DNA of 64,000 bases, taken from the NCBI RefSeq assembly GCF_900103365.1, contig NZ_LT629703.1, positions 1,860,001-1,924,000 of the forward strand, in the 5' to 3' direction. Positions 1-8,700 of this stretch are shown in pieces (within the stretch, counting starts at the first letter, position 1; the number at the start of each line of letters is the position of its first letter). Source of the stretch: Afipia sp. GAS231 (GTDB lineage Bacteria > Pseudomonadota > Alphaproteobacteria > Rhizobiales > Xanthobacteraceae). Made by a program: the position numbers and the translations under genes. Under the pieces are notes generated by a model. It saw only the letters and a list, made by a program, of their open reading frames with translations. It was not told the origin of the DNA and made no database searches.

Positions 1-776
1 ACGTCGGAGACCGAAAAATTTCGAAAGCCGTTGTCGTGCAGTCCTTCGAGGGCGCCGTAGACGGCAAAATTGCCGTCGACCTGCTTGCCCCATTGCGCCG
101 AACTCTGGATCCGGCCGAACGAGCCGCCCATCGTGTCGATCTCGGCGCCGTGATAGTTGAAACCGTCCTTCATCTGCACGTTGACCGCCCCGCCGAGGGC
201 ATTGAGCCCGAAGGCGGGATTGTTGGTCACGACGCTGACCGATTTGATCGCGGCGGTCGGAATCAGGTCCCAGTTGACGGTGTCGCCGAAGGCTTCGTTA
301 ATGCGCACTCCGTTCTGGTAGACCGCAAGGCCCTGCGGCGTCCCGGCTACCGGTGATGCTACGAAGCCGCGGAACTCGACGTTCGGCTGAAACGGATTGC
401 CGGCCACCTCGTTGATGCTGACACCCGGCACCTGTTGCAGCAGCGCGTCGGTAATATTCATTGACCCCGTGCGCGCGATGCGCGCGGCGTCGACGAAATT
501 GACGCTGGCCGGAATCTTGTCGACGTCAATGCTGGAGCCGGAGCCCGCAGCGGGCGTGGTCGAGTACACATAGACGACGCGGGAGGGTTTCCGTGCCGTG
601 CGTGCAGCTTGCTGGGTGGGGCCGCGTTTGGCGCGCGAAGCCGGTGCCGACACCACGATCGGCGGCAACGTCTGGGCCTCGCCGGGGGCGCTTTGGGCAT
701 ATGCCTGTTCCGTGCCGGGAAGCAGGCACACCGACATCGAAACTATTACAAGCCGCCGGGCGCCCATCCACGTCAT
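1..776 (-). CDS. TonB-dependent outer-membrane receptor, N-terminal part (cut by left edge)
   Basis: Outer-membrane gated uptake receptor driven by TonB. Only about 258 N-terminal residues are inside the window; the beta-barrel lies to the left. I chose ATG at 776 because GGGGAG precedes it and an in-frame stop lies just upstream. Visible parts are a signal peptide (residues 1-27), a TonB-box-like stretch LPPIVVSAP near 37-45, a low-complexity linker, and a plug domain from about 90 to 200 with ALLQQVPGVSINEVAG, FRGF, VYQNGVRINE and NPAFGLNALGGAVNV. The substrate cannot be read from the sequence. Its place beside PQQ-associated ABC genes recalls the lanthanide uptake (lut) clusters of methylotrophs, where a TonB receptor and an ABC importer cooperate; that link is inference. 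Confidence 0.88.
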   Translation of the reverse strand, partial: MTWMGARRLVIVSMSVCLLPGTEQAYAQSAPGEAQTLPPIVVSAPASRAKRGPTQQAARTARKPSRVVYVYSTTPAAGSGSSIDVDKIPASVNFVDAARIARTGSMNITDALLQQVPGVSINEVAGNPFQPNVEFRGFVASPVAGTPQGLAVYQNGVRINEAFGDTVNWDLIPTAAIKSVSVVTNNPAFGLNALGGAVNVQMKDGFNYHGAEIDTMGGSFGRIQSSAQWGKQVDGNFAVYGALEGLHDNGFRNFSVSD

Positions 777-949
777 CCCACTCCCCGCCGTCACGTTATG
801 AACCGCCGGTCGGGTTGTGAACGATCCTAATGCGATGCCGGGATTGCGCTACCTGCAAAAGGTCCGGGTTCGAATGCACCATCTTTCCCGACGTGTCGCG
901 GGAAGAATTCCCGAAGCGACGCGACGCAACCCGGATCTACCGGACCGAT

Positions 950-2404
950 TCAGGCGCGCGCGCCGCTGGGAACCAGCGCTTCCACCGTCACGCCGCCCTC
1001 GTCGGACGCGATCGTGAGCGTGCCGCCCAACGCCAAAATCCGCTCGCGCATCCCGGTAAGACCGAAGCCGAGCTTGTGATCCGGTTTCATGCCGCTGCCA
1101 TTGTCGCGGACGCGCACGCGCGCGAAGCTGCGGTCGGCATGCAATCCTGTCGGCTGTTCCGCCGGTTCGACGCTGACATTGACGGAGGTCGCGCCGGCAT
1201 GGCGGAAGACGTTGGTCAACGCTTCCTGGATGACGCGATAGATCGTGAGCTCCGCGGTTTCTCCGGTCTCGCCAAGCGCGGACGAGATCGTCGTTTCGAT
1301 CGCCATGTCGGGATGAGATTCACCCCAAAGACGCAGCAAGGCGCCGAGCGCCTCGCGAAGCCCGAGCTCCGCCAGTCCCACGGGCCGAAGCCGCTCCAGA
1401 ATCCTGCGGTTGAACTGCTGCAGCGCATTGACCTGCTCCAGGATCGCGCCGCCGTGCCTTCGCAACGCGTTCGCGTCCGGCGCGCCGACGTCCGAAAGCC
1501 GCATCAACGCGCCGGCATGCGCGCGCAGTGCAAAAAGATAAGGTCCGAACTCGTCATGCAGCTCGCGCGCAATCTCCTTGCGTTCAACGTCCTGGGCCGA
1601 GACAGTCCGCTCGGCGAGATGCCGATTTTCCTCGACGGCGCCGCCCAGCGTCGCCGCAAGGTGGTTCAACCTGGTACAGATCGCCGCCAGTTCGGGCGCG
1701 CCACCCGGCGTCACGCGCGTCCCGTAACGCCCGGACTCGATGTCGGTCATCGCTTGCGAAAGCGCCTTGAGCGGCGCCAGCGCACGGCCAACGACCGTCA
1801 TCGTGATCAAAAGCAGCGCCGCGGCAATGGCCGAGCCGACCTCGAGCTGGGTCACGATGCCATCCCAGATTTCCGCCATCTCGTCATCGGGATGCGACGT
1901 GATTACAAGCGCTTGCGGCCTGCCGCGGATCGTGATCGGCACGCTCACCGAGGTTTTCTCCGGGTGAACCAGGGCGACGAACCACGCCGGCGGCGAACGG
2001 GCGCTGTCATCGTCATCGGAGCGGGCGGATGGCCGGGAAATTTCGGCCGCATCGTCCTGCCGTGCAATACTGACGTGACGCAGCCGGCTCAGATCGCGCA
2101 CGATCTGGTTCAGCCGCGCCTCGGGGTCCGGCGCTTCATTCAGGCCGGCGACGATCGTTTCGACAAACTCGCGCGCCAGCCGGATGACGCTCTGATCTTC
2201 GGCCTGGACACGGGGCGTCGCCTCGACCACCAGCCGCGCAATGTTGATGGCCAAACCGAGCGCAAGGACGAAGGCCAGAAGCAAATTGATCCGGGCCCGC
2301 AGGGATAATTTTTGCCACATGACGTTTGTCCAAAAGTTCATCGGAGGCCGCGTTGCTTCCGGTTCCTCACCAAGAGGAACGTTGACAGACGATGAGGCGG
2401 CCAT
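950..2404 (-). CDS. Membrane histidine kinase, NarX/LiaS type (FlhS-like)
   Basis: Sensor kinase of a two-component pair with the divergent regulator at 2544. It has a transmembrane segment near residues 40-60, a periplasmic sensor region, a second membrane segment near 188-208 and a HAMP-like linker. The HisKA_3 box ERKEIARELHDEFG puts the phospho-accepting His at about 283. The HATPase region shows QEALTNVFRHAGA (393-405), DNGSGM (434-439) and GFGLTGMRER (446-455). The start is uncertain: no good ribosome site precedes residue 1, and Met22 or Met29 are alternatives. Proximity to fghA makes it resemble FlhS of Paracoccus, which with FlhR controls methanol and formaldehyde oxidation; this assignment is inferred from context. 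Confidence 0.9.
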   Translation of the reverse strand: MAASSSVNVPLGEEPEATRPPMNFWTNVMWQKLSLRARINLLLAFVLALGLAINIARLVVEATPRVQAEDQSVIRLAREFVETIVAGLNEAPDPEARLNQIVRDLSRLRHVSIARQDDAAEISRPSARSDDDDSARSPPAWFVALVHPEKTSVSVPITIRGRPQALVITSHPDDEMAEIWDGIVTQLEVGSAIAAALLLITMTVVGRALAPLKALSQAMTDIESGRYGTRVTPGGAPELAAICTRLNHLAATLGGAVEENRHLAERTVSAQDVERKEIARELHDEFGPYLFALRAHAGALMRLSDVGAPDANALRRHGGAILEQVNALQQFNRRILERLRPVGLAELGLREALGALLRLWGESHPDMAIETTISSALGETGETAELTIYRVIQEALTNVFRHAGATSVNVSVEPAEQPTGLHADRSFARVRVRDNGSGMKPDHKLGFGLTGMRERILALGGTLTIASDEGGVTVEALVPSGARA

Positions 2405-2543
2405 CTAATGGAAGCGTACAGCAACATCGCTTCCGTTGCATAATCGGTTGAAGGCGAGTCTGATACCGATGCGCATGCAACTGATGCGGTGCAGCAACGC
2501 GACGCGTTGCGGACACATCACGGGACGCATCGGAGATAATGCC
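2405..2543. promoter_or_regulatory. Divergent promoter region between kinase and response regulator, with GCAAC/GTTGC dyads
   Basis: This short region separates two genes transcribed away from each other. It contains a perfect inverted repeat at 2494-2510 (GCAACGCG, centre A, CGCGTTGC) and a looser GCAAC-9-GTTGC dyad at 2421-2439. Both are plausible binding sites for the LuxR-type regulator encoded next door, but no binding specificity can be proven from sequence. A GGAGA ribosome site at 2532 serves the regulator. Confidence 0.45.
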
Positions 2544-3164
2544 ATGCGCATTCTGATCGTAGATGACCATCCGATCGTGGCATCGGGCTGCCGCGCCGTT
2601 CTCGCCGACGAACCCGCTGTCGTGTTGCTGGAAGCCTGCGACGCCGAGAGCGGCGAACGGGTCTTCAACACCGAGCGGCCCGACATCTGCGTGATCGACA
2701 TCAACCTGCCGACGGTGTCGGGATTCGAACTGGCGCGACGCATTCTCGTCCGCGACGCCTCCGCCCGCATCATCATGTTCAGCATGAATGACGATCCGGT
2801 ATTCGCCGCCCGCGCGATCGAGATCGGCGCCAAGGGTTACGTCTCGAAGACCGGCGATCCCCATGACCTCGTCGAGGCCATCCATGAGGTCGGAAAGGGC
2901 GGAGAATATTTGCCGCCCGCGATGGCGCGAAGCATTGCGTTCGCCGGCCCGGCCTTTGCCCAGAGCCCGCTTTCCAAACTGACGACGCGCGAGATGGAGA
3001 TCTTGCGCCTGCTGAGCGCCGGCAAGAGTCTCTCCGAGGTCGCCTGGCTCGTTCACTCCTCCTACAAGACGGTCGCCAACACCTCCTCGATCATGCGCCA
3101 GAAGCTTGGCGTGCGGACCTCTGTCGAACTGGTCCGGTTTGCGATCGAGAGCGGCGTCGCCTGA
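2544..3164 (+). CDS. LuxR/NarL-family response regulator (FlhR-like)
   Basis: A 206-residue response regulator. The receiver domain has the acidic pair D7-D8 (ILIVDDHP), the phospho-acceptor D52 (CVIDINLP) and the conserved Lys in YVSKTG. A C-terminal LuxR-type helix-turn-helix spans about 143-190 (LTTREMEILRLLSAGKSLSE). ATG 2544 is preferred because GGAGA sits eight bases upstream; the frame stays open to 2436 but that stretch looks non-coding. It is divergent from the histidine kinase at 950-2404 and lies 27 bp upstream of fghA, so it may be co-transcribed with it. Likely targets are the quinoprotein accessory operons nearby, as for FlhR in Paracoccus; this is inferred. Confidence 0.92.
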   Translation: MRILIVDDHPIVASGCRAVLADEPAVVLLEACDAESGERVFNTERPDICVIDINLPTVSGFELARRILVRDASARIIMFSMNDDPVFAARAIEIGAKGYVSKTGDPHDLVEAIHEVGKGGEYLPPAMARSIAFAGPAFAQSPLSKLTTREMEILRLLSAGKSLSEVAWLVHSSYKTVANTSSIMRQKLGVRTSVELVRFAIESGVA

Positions 3165-3191
3165 AGCGCATGACGTCGAAGGCTTGAACTT

Positions 3192-4043
3192 ATGGGCGTG
3201 ACCATGCAGACCGTTTCGCTCAACCGATCGTATGGCGGCACGCAAGGCGTCTACAAACACGCCAGTCGCGAGACCGGAACCGACATGGTGTTTTCGGTTT
3301 ACGTGCCGCCGCACCCCGAGGGCGCGAAGCTTCCGGTGATCTGGTATCTGTCGGGACTGACCTGCACCCACGCCAACGTCACCGAAAAAGGTGAATTCCG
3401 CAACGCCTGCGCCGAACTGGGTTTGATCTTCGTGGCGCCCGATACCAGCCCGCGCGGCGAAGGCGTGCCCGGCGATCCCGCCAAAGCCTACGATTTCGGG
3501 CTCGGCGCCGGCTTCTATGTCGATGCAACGCAGGCGCCGTTTGATCGTCATTACCGCATGTGGAGCTATGTCACGGCCGAATTGCCGGAACTGATCGCCG
3601 CGCAATTCCCGGTCGATTCCAGACGGCAGTCCATCCTCGGCCACTCCATGGGCGGCCACGGCGCGCTCACCGCAGCCCTGCGCCATCCCGACCGTTACCG
3701 CGCCGCAACCGCGTTTGCGCCGATCGTCGCACCATCGCGCGTGCCCTGGGGTATCAAGGCGCTCGGCGGCTATCTCGGCGACAACAAGCAGCCATGGCGC
3801 CAGCACGATGCGGTGGCGCTGATCGAGGACGGCGCCAAATTTGCAGACCTGCTGGTGGATTACGGCGACGCCGATCCGTTTCTCACCGAACAGCTTCGTC
3901 CCGAATTGCTGAAGGCCGCCTGCGACACGGCCGGCATTCCCCTCACCTTGCGCCGTCAGGCCGGTTACGATCACAGCTACTACTTCATCTCCACCTTCAT
4001 GACCGATCACCTGCGCTGGCACGCCACGCGCCTGAAAGCCTGA
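3192..4043 (+). CDS. fghA: S-formylglutathione hydrolase
   Basis: Cytosolic serine hydrolase that splits S-formylglutathione into formate and glutathione, the second step of glutathione-dependent formaldehyde oxidation. The 283-residue length is normal for the esterase D family. The nucleophile is S152 in GHSMGGHGAL, with the acid around D226-D228 (DYGDADPF) and H261 in GYDHSYYF; WYLSGLTCTHAN is the usual oxyanion-side segment. An alternative start is Met5. Its position just after the two-component regulator, within PQQ-oxidation genes, fits removal of formaldehyde made by methanol-type oxidation. The formaldehyde dehydrogenase partner (flhA/adhI) is not in the window. Confidence 0.95.
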   Translation: MGVTMQTVSLNRSYGGTQGVYKHASRETGTDMVFSVYVPPHPEGAKLPVIWYLSGLTCTHANVTEKGEFRNACAELGLIFVAPDTSPRGEGVPGDPAKAYDFGLGAGFYVDATQAPFDRHYRMWSYVTAELPELIAAQFPVDSRRQSILGHSMGGHGALTAALRHPDRYRAATAFAPIVAPSRVPWGIKALGGYLGDNKQPWRQHDAVALIEDGAKFADLLVDYGDADPFLTEQLRPELLKAACDTAGIPLTLRRQAGYDHSYYFISTFMTDHLRWHATRLKA

Positions 4044-4209
4044 ATTCGGTCGCGCCTTAATTCCATGGCGATGACCGGCGCTCTCGAAACAGTGATCTCT
4101 CGCGCTGACGGTGGCACGGCGACCAAGGTGGGGTTGCAAGCTGCGAGAATTCGGTCATGTTTCCTGTCAAGCGTCCTCCGTCAATCGATGAGGCGCATCG
4201 GGAGGAACC

Positions 4210-5391
4210 ATGATCCGATGGTTGGTTGCTGCGATCGGCTTTTGCGTCGTGGCTACCCCTGTGCTCGCGGCTGATCCGCTCGAGATCGGCATCGGCTATC
4301 TCGGTCACGCCGGCGTCAAGGCAAAACTGTCGCTGGTCGAACAGCCGGCCGAGAACGACGGCGTGGCGGGCGCGCGGCTCGCCATCGAGGACAACAACAC
4401 CACCGGAAAATTCCTCAATCAGCATTTTACGCTGGAAGAGGTTCGACTCAAGGACGGCGACGACGCCGCGAAGGCAGCGACGACACTGGCCGGCCGCAAC
4501 GGCTTCATCATCGCCGACCTGCCGGCGGATGAGTTGCTGAAAGCCGCCGATGCGGTGCGCGAGCGCGGAACCGTGTTGCTGAACGCCGGATCGATCGACG
4601 ACCGGTTGCGCGAAACCGATTGTCGCGCCAACATCGTCCATGTCGCACCGACGCGCTCGATGCTCGCGGACGCACTCGCGCAGTATCTGGTGTGGAAGCA
4701 GTGGAAGCGCTGGCTGCTGGTCGCGGGCTCACACGACCAGGACAAGCTCTATGCCGATGCGCTGCGACGCGCCGCATCGCGCTTTGGCGCCAAGATCGTC
4801 CAGGAGCGGACGTTCGAGGACACCGGCGGCGCCCGCCGCACCGACAGCGGCGTGACGCTGATCCAGCGTCAAATGCCGGTGTTCACGCAAGCTGCGCCGG
4901 CCTATGACGTTCTGGTCGCCGCCGATGAAAGCGAGGTGTTCGCGTCCTATCTGCCCTATCGCACCTGGGATCCGCGCCCGGTCGCGGGCTCGGCGGGGTT
5001 GGTGCCGGCCAGTTGGGATGCAGCGCAGGACCAATGGGGCGCGGTGCAGATGCAGAACCGGTTCATGAAACTGAACTCACGGCATATGACCGCGCTGGAC
5101 ATGCAGGCGTGGACCGCGGTGCGCATGCTCGGCGAGGCGACATCGCGCACCAACTCCGGCGACCCCAAAACGGTGTTCGATTTCGTCAAAGGACCCGACT
5201 TTTCGGTTGCGGCCTTCAAGGGACAGCGGCTGACACTGCGCGACTGGAATCTGCAGCTTCGCCAGCCGATCCTTCTGGTCGACGGTCGCATGGTCGTCTC
5301 GGTTTCGCCGCAGGAAGGTTTTCTGCATCAGGTCTCGGAACTCGATACGCTCGGCGTCGATCGCCCGGAGACCAAATGCAAGCTGCACTAA
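4210..5391 (+). CDS. PQQ-alcohol-oxidation-associated ABC substrate-binding protein
   Basis: Periplasmic binding protein of about 393 residues with a clear signal peptide (1-20, ending VLAADP). The fold is that of branched-chain amino-acid-type receptors: an N-terminal IGIGYLGHAG stretch, AGARLAIEDNN and a Rossmann-like WLLVAGSHDQD segment. The family is the one linked to PQQ-dependent alcohol dehydrogenase systems (the TIGR03863 type), recognised from its composition and from the following propeller, ATPase and permease. ATG 4210 is preceded by GGGAGGA, a strong ribosome site. The ligand is unknown; related proteins in methylotrophs are tied to lanthanide handling, which would be an inference here. 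First gene of an operon running to 8681. Confidence 0.88.
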   Translation: MIRWLVAAIGFCVVATPVLAADPLEIGIGYLGHAGVKAKLSLVEQPAENDGVAGARLAIEDNNTTGKFLNQHFTLEEVRLKDGDDAAKAATTLAGRNGFIIADLPADELLKAADAVRERGTVLLNAGSIDDRLRETDCRANIVHVAPTRSMLADALAQYLVWKQWKRWLLVAGSHDQDKLYADALRRAASRFGAKIVQERTFEDTGGARRTDSGVTLIQRQMPVFTQAAPAYDVLVAADESEVFASYLPYRTWDPRPVAGSAGLVPASWDAAQDQWGAVQMQNRFMKLNSRHMTALDMQAWTAVRMLGEATSRTNSGDPKTVFDFVKGPDFSVAAFKGQRLTLRDWNLQLRQPILLVDGRMVVSVSPQEGFLHQVSELDTLGVDRPETKCKLH

Positions 5392-5423
5392 AACAAGCTG
5401 CACTGAAGACGGAGAGGTTTCGC

Positions 5424-6395
5424 ATGTGGCGTGGTTGTCTGCTCCCGGTGATGGCGGTATCGCTCGCGGCCGCCTCGCCCGCGCACGCCTTCATGGCCTA
5501 CGTGTCAAACGAGAAGAGCAATACCGTCTCGGTCATCGACACCGACAGCTGGACGGTCACCAGAACCATCAAGGTCGGCCAGCGACCGCGCGGCATCGAA
5601 TTCACGCGAGATGGCAAGTTCGTGCTGGTCGCGGTCGGCGACGACGACAAGATCGAGGTCATCGACACCAAGACCCAACAGGTGGTGGATTCCCTGCCCT
5701 CCGGCCCCGATCCGGAACTGTTCACCCAGGACGCCGCCGGCAAGACGCTTTATGTCGCCAACGAGAACGACAACACGGTAACGATCATCGATCTCGAGAA
5801 GCGCGTGCGCCTCGGCGACATCCAGGTCGGCGTCGAGCCTGAAGGCATGGCGATCAGTCCCGATGGCAAGACGCTGATCAACACGTCAGAAACGACCAAC
5901 ATGGCGCATTTCATCGACACCGCGACGCGCCAGGTCGTCGCCAATGTGCTGGTCGACTCGCGGCCGCGCTTTGCCGAATTCAAGCGTGACGGCTCCGAAC
6001 TATGGGTATCGTCCGAGATCGGCGGCACCGTGTCGGTGATCGACCCTGCCAAACACGCGGTGACCGGAAAGATCACCTTCGAGATTCCAGGCCTGCGGCG
6101 CGAAGCGATCCAGCCTGTCGGCATCGGCATGACCAAAGACGGCAAGACCGCGTTCATCGCGCTCGGCCCGGCCAACCGCATCGCCGTCGTCGACGGCACG
6201 AGCCACGCGGTCAAAAAGTATCTTCTGGTCGGCCAGCGGGTCTGGCACATGGCGTTCACGCCGGAGGAAAAGTTTCTGCTGGTGACCAATGGCGTGTCGA
6301 ACGACGTCTCGGTGATCGACGTCGCCGCGCAAAAGGTCATCAAGACCATCCAGGTCGGCGAGCTGCCCTGGGGCATCACGATTGCGCAGCCATGA
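5424..6395 (+). CDS. PQQ-associated YVTN beta-propeller protein
   Basis: Secreted seven-bladed propeller of 323 residues. A signal peptide ends near ASPAHA, followed by repeats of the pattern YVSNEKSNTVSVIDTDSWTV, with a V-DxxT beta motif about every 42 residues. It belongs to the PQQ-dependent catabolism-associated propeller family. The start at 5424 is supported by GGAGAGG at 5411; a longer in-frame reading reaching into the preceding gene is unlikely. The stop codon overlaps the next start (ATGATGA), showing translational coupling to the ABC ATPase. Its exact role is unknown; it is probably a periplasmic partner of the dehydrogenase or of the importer. Confidence 0.9.
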   Translation: MWRGCLLPVMAVSLAAASPAHAFMAYVSNEKSNTVSVIDTDSWTVTRTIKVGQRPRGIEFTRDGKFVLVAVGDDDKIEVIDTKTQQVVDSLPSGPDPELFTQDAAGKTLYVANENDNTVTIIDLEKRVRLGDIQVGVEPEGMAISPDGKTLINTSETTNMAHFIDTATRQVVANVLVDSRPRFAEFKRDGSELWVSSEIGGTVSVIDPAKHAVTGKITFEIPGLRREAIQPVGIGMTKDGKTAFIALGPANRIAVVDGTSHAVKKYLLVGQRVWHMAFTPEEKFLLVTNGVSNDVSVIDVAAQKVIKTIQVGELPWGITIAQP

Positions 6396-7213
6396 TGACT
6401 TCAGCCGCACCCACTGCCGGCCAGGATACACAGGACGTCCCTGCCCCCGCTTGCGCGGCCGGAACGCAAGCGCTGTCGATTAGCGGCGTCAACCATAGCT
6501 ATGGTCCGCGACGCGCGCTCATCGACATCAGCTTTACCGTCGCCCCGGCGAGTTTCACGGCGCTGCTCGGGCTCAACGGCGCCGGCAAGAGCACGCTGTT
6601 CGCTTTGGTGACGCGGCTGTTCGGAATCCAGGCCGGCCACATCGGCATTTTCGGCCATGACATCGGGCTTACGCCGGGCGAGGCACTACGGCTGCTCGGC
6701 GTCGTGTTCCAGCCGCGCACGCTCGATCTCGATCTCTCGGTGACGCAAAACCTGCTGTATCACGCAGCCCTGCACGGCATCGGCCGGCGTGACGCGCGCT
6801 TGCGCAGCGGCGAGGTGCTGACCCGCATCGGGCTTGCCGATCGCGCCGGCAGCAAGGTGCGCGATCTCTCCGGTGGCCAGATGCGGCGGCTGGAAATCGC
6901 GCGCGCTCTGCTGCACCGGCCGCGGCTGTTGCTGCTCGATGAAGCCACCGTCGGGCTCGACGTCAAGGCCCGGGCCGATATCCTCAGCCACGTCCGGCAG
7001 CTCGTCACCGAGCAGGGCATCGGCGTTCTCTGGGCCACGCATCTGTTCGACGAGGTCGCCGCCAGCGACGACCTCGTCGTGCTGCATCAGGGGAAAATCC
7101 TGGCGCAGGGACCGGTCGCGCGCGTCGTCGCCGAGGCCGGCGCCGATAACGTCAATTCCGCGTTCATGCGCCTGACCGGCGCCGCGGAACGGATCGGGAG
7201 CGACACGCCATGA
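6392..7213 (+). CDS. PQQ-associated ABC transporter ATP-binding protein
   Basis: Cytoplasmic ATPase of 273 residues. Walker A is GLNGAGKST (60-68), the Q-loop lies near VVFQPRT (104-110), the signature is LSGGQMRRLE (159-168), Walker B is LLLLDEATVGLD (179-190) and the H-loop is in WATHLFDE. A roughly 25-residue Ala/Pro-rich extension precedes the domain. The first ATG overlaps the propeller stop and the 3-prime end overlaps the permease start by four bases, so propeller, ATPase and permease form one coupled unit. With the ABC-2-type permease it makes a complete transporter; the direction of transport is not settled by sequence, although the binding protein at 4210 suggests uptake. Confidence 0.93.
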   Translation: MMTSAAPTAGQDTQDVPAPACAAGTQALSISGVNHSYGPRRALIDISFTVAPASFTALLGLNGAGKSTLFALVTRLFGIQAGHIGIFGHDIGLTPGEALRLLGVVFQPRTLDLDLSVTQNLLYHAALHGIGRRDARLRSGEVLTRIGLADRAGSKVRDLSGGQMRRLEIARALLHRPRLLLLDEATVGLDVKARADILSHVRQLVTEQGIGVLWATHLFDEVAASDDLVVLHQGKILAQGPVARVVAEAGADNVNSAFMRLTGAAERIGSDTP

Positions 7214-8058
7214 GCTCCACGATCGTCAGGCCTGCCCGGAGCGGCTTCTCATTCGCGGAATATCTCATTTGCCTGAACGGCATCGTGTGGCGCGAGGCAT
7301 TACGTTTCCTGCATCAGCGCGAGCGTTTCATCTCCGCGCTGGTGCGGCCGCTGGTGTGGCTGTTCATCTTTGCGGCCGGCTTCCGCCAGGTGCTCGGCAT
7401 TTCCATCATCCCGCCATACGAGACCTACATTCTCTACGAGGTCTATATCGCGCCCGGGTTGATGGCGATGATCCAGCTCTTCAACGGCATGCAGTCCTCG
7501 CTCTCGATGGTCTACGACCGCGAGATGGGCAACATGCGCACCTTGCTGGTGAGCCCGCTGCCGCGCGGGTACCTTCTGTTCTGCAAGCTGCTCGCCGGCA
7601 CCGCGGTCTCGCTGCTGCAGGTCTACGCCTTCCTGTTGATCGCCTGGTTCTGGGACATCGCCCCGCCGCCGACGGGCTATCTCACGGTGCTGCCGGCGTT
7701 GATCCTGTCCGGCCTGATGCTGGGCGCACTCGGCATGCTGATCTCTTCCGGCATCAAGCAGTTGGAGAACTTTGCCGGCGTGATGAACTTCGTGATCTTT
7801 CCGATGTTCTTTGCTTCCTCCGCGCTTTATCCGCTGTGGCGGGTTCAGGAAGGCAGCCCCCTGCTCTACTATGTCTGCCTGTTCAATCCGTTTACCCATG
7901 CGGTCGAACTGATACGCTTTGCGTTGTACGGACAGACCAACTGGATTTCGCTGGCGGTGGTGGGCGGCTGCAGCGCCGTCTTCATGTTGGGCGCGATCTA
8001 CGCCTACGATCCATCGCGCGGCTTGATCCGCCGCGGACCTGCCGGAGGCGAGACATGA
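7210..8058 (+). CDS. ABC-2-type permease, PedC-like, of the PQQ-associated transporter
   Basis: Inner-membrane protein of 282 residues with about six hydrophobic spans (around 45-65, 85-105, 120-150, 160-185, 195-215 and 245-270). MVYDREMGNMRTLLVSPLPRG is the cytoplasmic coupling segment usual in ABC-2 permeases. This is the permease type found with PQQ alcohol oxidation (PedC family). The ATGA overlaps on both sides place it between the ATPase and the secreted protein at 8055. A polysaccharide or drug ABC-2 permease would look similar; the neighbours decide the call. Confidence 0.9.
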   Translation: MSSTIVRPARSGFSFAEYLICLNGIVWREALRFLHQRERFISALVRPLVWLFIFAAGFRQVLGISIIPPYETYILYEVYIAPGLMAMIQLFNGMQSSLSMVYDREMGNMRTLLVSPLPRGYLLFCKLLAGTAVSLLQVYAFLLIAWFWDIAPPPTGYLTVLPALILSGLMLGALGMLISSGIKQLENFAGVMNFVIFPMFFASSALYPLWRVQEGSPLLYYVCLFNPFTHAVELIRFALYGQTNWISLAVVGGCSAVFMLGAIYAYDPSRGLIRRGPAGGET

Positions 8059-8681
8059 GACGGCGAATTCCAGTCGGTGTCGCGATCGCCACGCTGCTTG
8101 CCACGGTGATGTCGGCTGGCCTCTGCATGGCTGCCGATCCGCGTTACCCGGATTGGCCGTGCGCCCAGGCCAAGGTACCGGAGATATCGCTGGCGGCGGT
8201 GTGGGCCGGTCCGCCGCTCGACGATCTCAGGGACAAATGGAAGGACGATGCCAAGGTGAGTGCACTGGTGTCGAAGCTGTCCGCACGAAAGCTCCCGCTC
8301 GAAGAAGCCCAGAAGGCGGTCGCAGAATTTTTGACCGCCGCAGCGGCCGACAAAGCGACCCGGGGCAGACTGCTGTTCGCCGGCCTGTTCGATACCCTTA
8401 ACGCGCAGCGTTCATCGGTCATGAACGGTCTCGAGCGGGTGATGCGCAAGCAGCGCGAGGCCGCGGATAAAATTCGCGCCGATACGCTGGCGTTGCAGGC
8501 GCTGCAGGACGCGCCGAAGCCCGATCAGGCCAAGGTCGAGGAGTTCGGCAATCAACTGGTCTGGGAGACCCGAATCTTCGAGGACCGGCGGCGCGTGGTC
8601 AAATTCGTCTGCGAGGTACCGACCGCGATCGACCAGCGGTTGTTTGCGCTGGGCCGCACGATTCAGCAGGAGATGGAGTAG
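8055..8681 (+). CDS. Secreted alpha-helical protein of the PQQ operon, function unknown
   Basis: 208 residues, with a signal peptide of about 26 (ending GLCMA) and then a mature protein beginning DPRYPDWPC. The mature part is charged and helical, with likely coiled-coil content near 120-170 (RVMRKQREAADKIRADTLALQALQDAP). Two Cys residues (the one in PDWPCAQ and one in KFVCEVP) could form a disulfide. I do not recognise a catalytic motif. It is translationally coupled to the permease (ATGA) and is the last gene of the operon, so it is probably a periplasmic accessory of the transporter. Similar exported proteins of unknown role occur in methylotroph lanthanide clusters. Confidence 0.82.
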   Translation: MRRRIPVGVAIATLLATVMSAGLCMAADPRYPDWPCAQAKVPEISLAAVWAGPPLDDLRDKWKDDAKVSALVSKLSARKLPLEEAQKAVAEFLTAAAADKATRGRLLFAGLFDTLNAQRSSVMNGLERVMRKQREAADKIRADTLALQALQDAPKPDQAKVEEFGNQLVWETRIFEDRRRVVKFVCEVPTAIDQRLFALGRTIQQEME

Positions 8682-8700
8682 CACTGCCGCACCGCGGAGA

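Noticed and set aside
830..2308. A 492-codon plus-strand open frame over the histidine kinase
   Set aside because: It is the mirror of a gene with complete kinase motifs and shows Arg/Ala/Asp-rich nonsense composition.
2367..4139. A 590-codon open frame on the minus strand across the response regulator and fghA
   Set aside because: It is antisense to two clear genes, has low-complexity composition and no ribosome site; long antisense frames are usual in GC-rich DNA.
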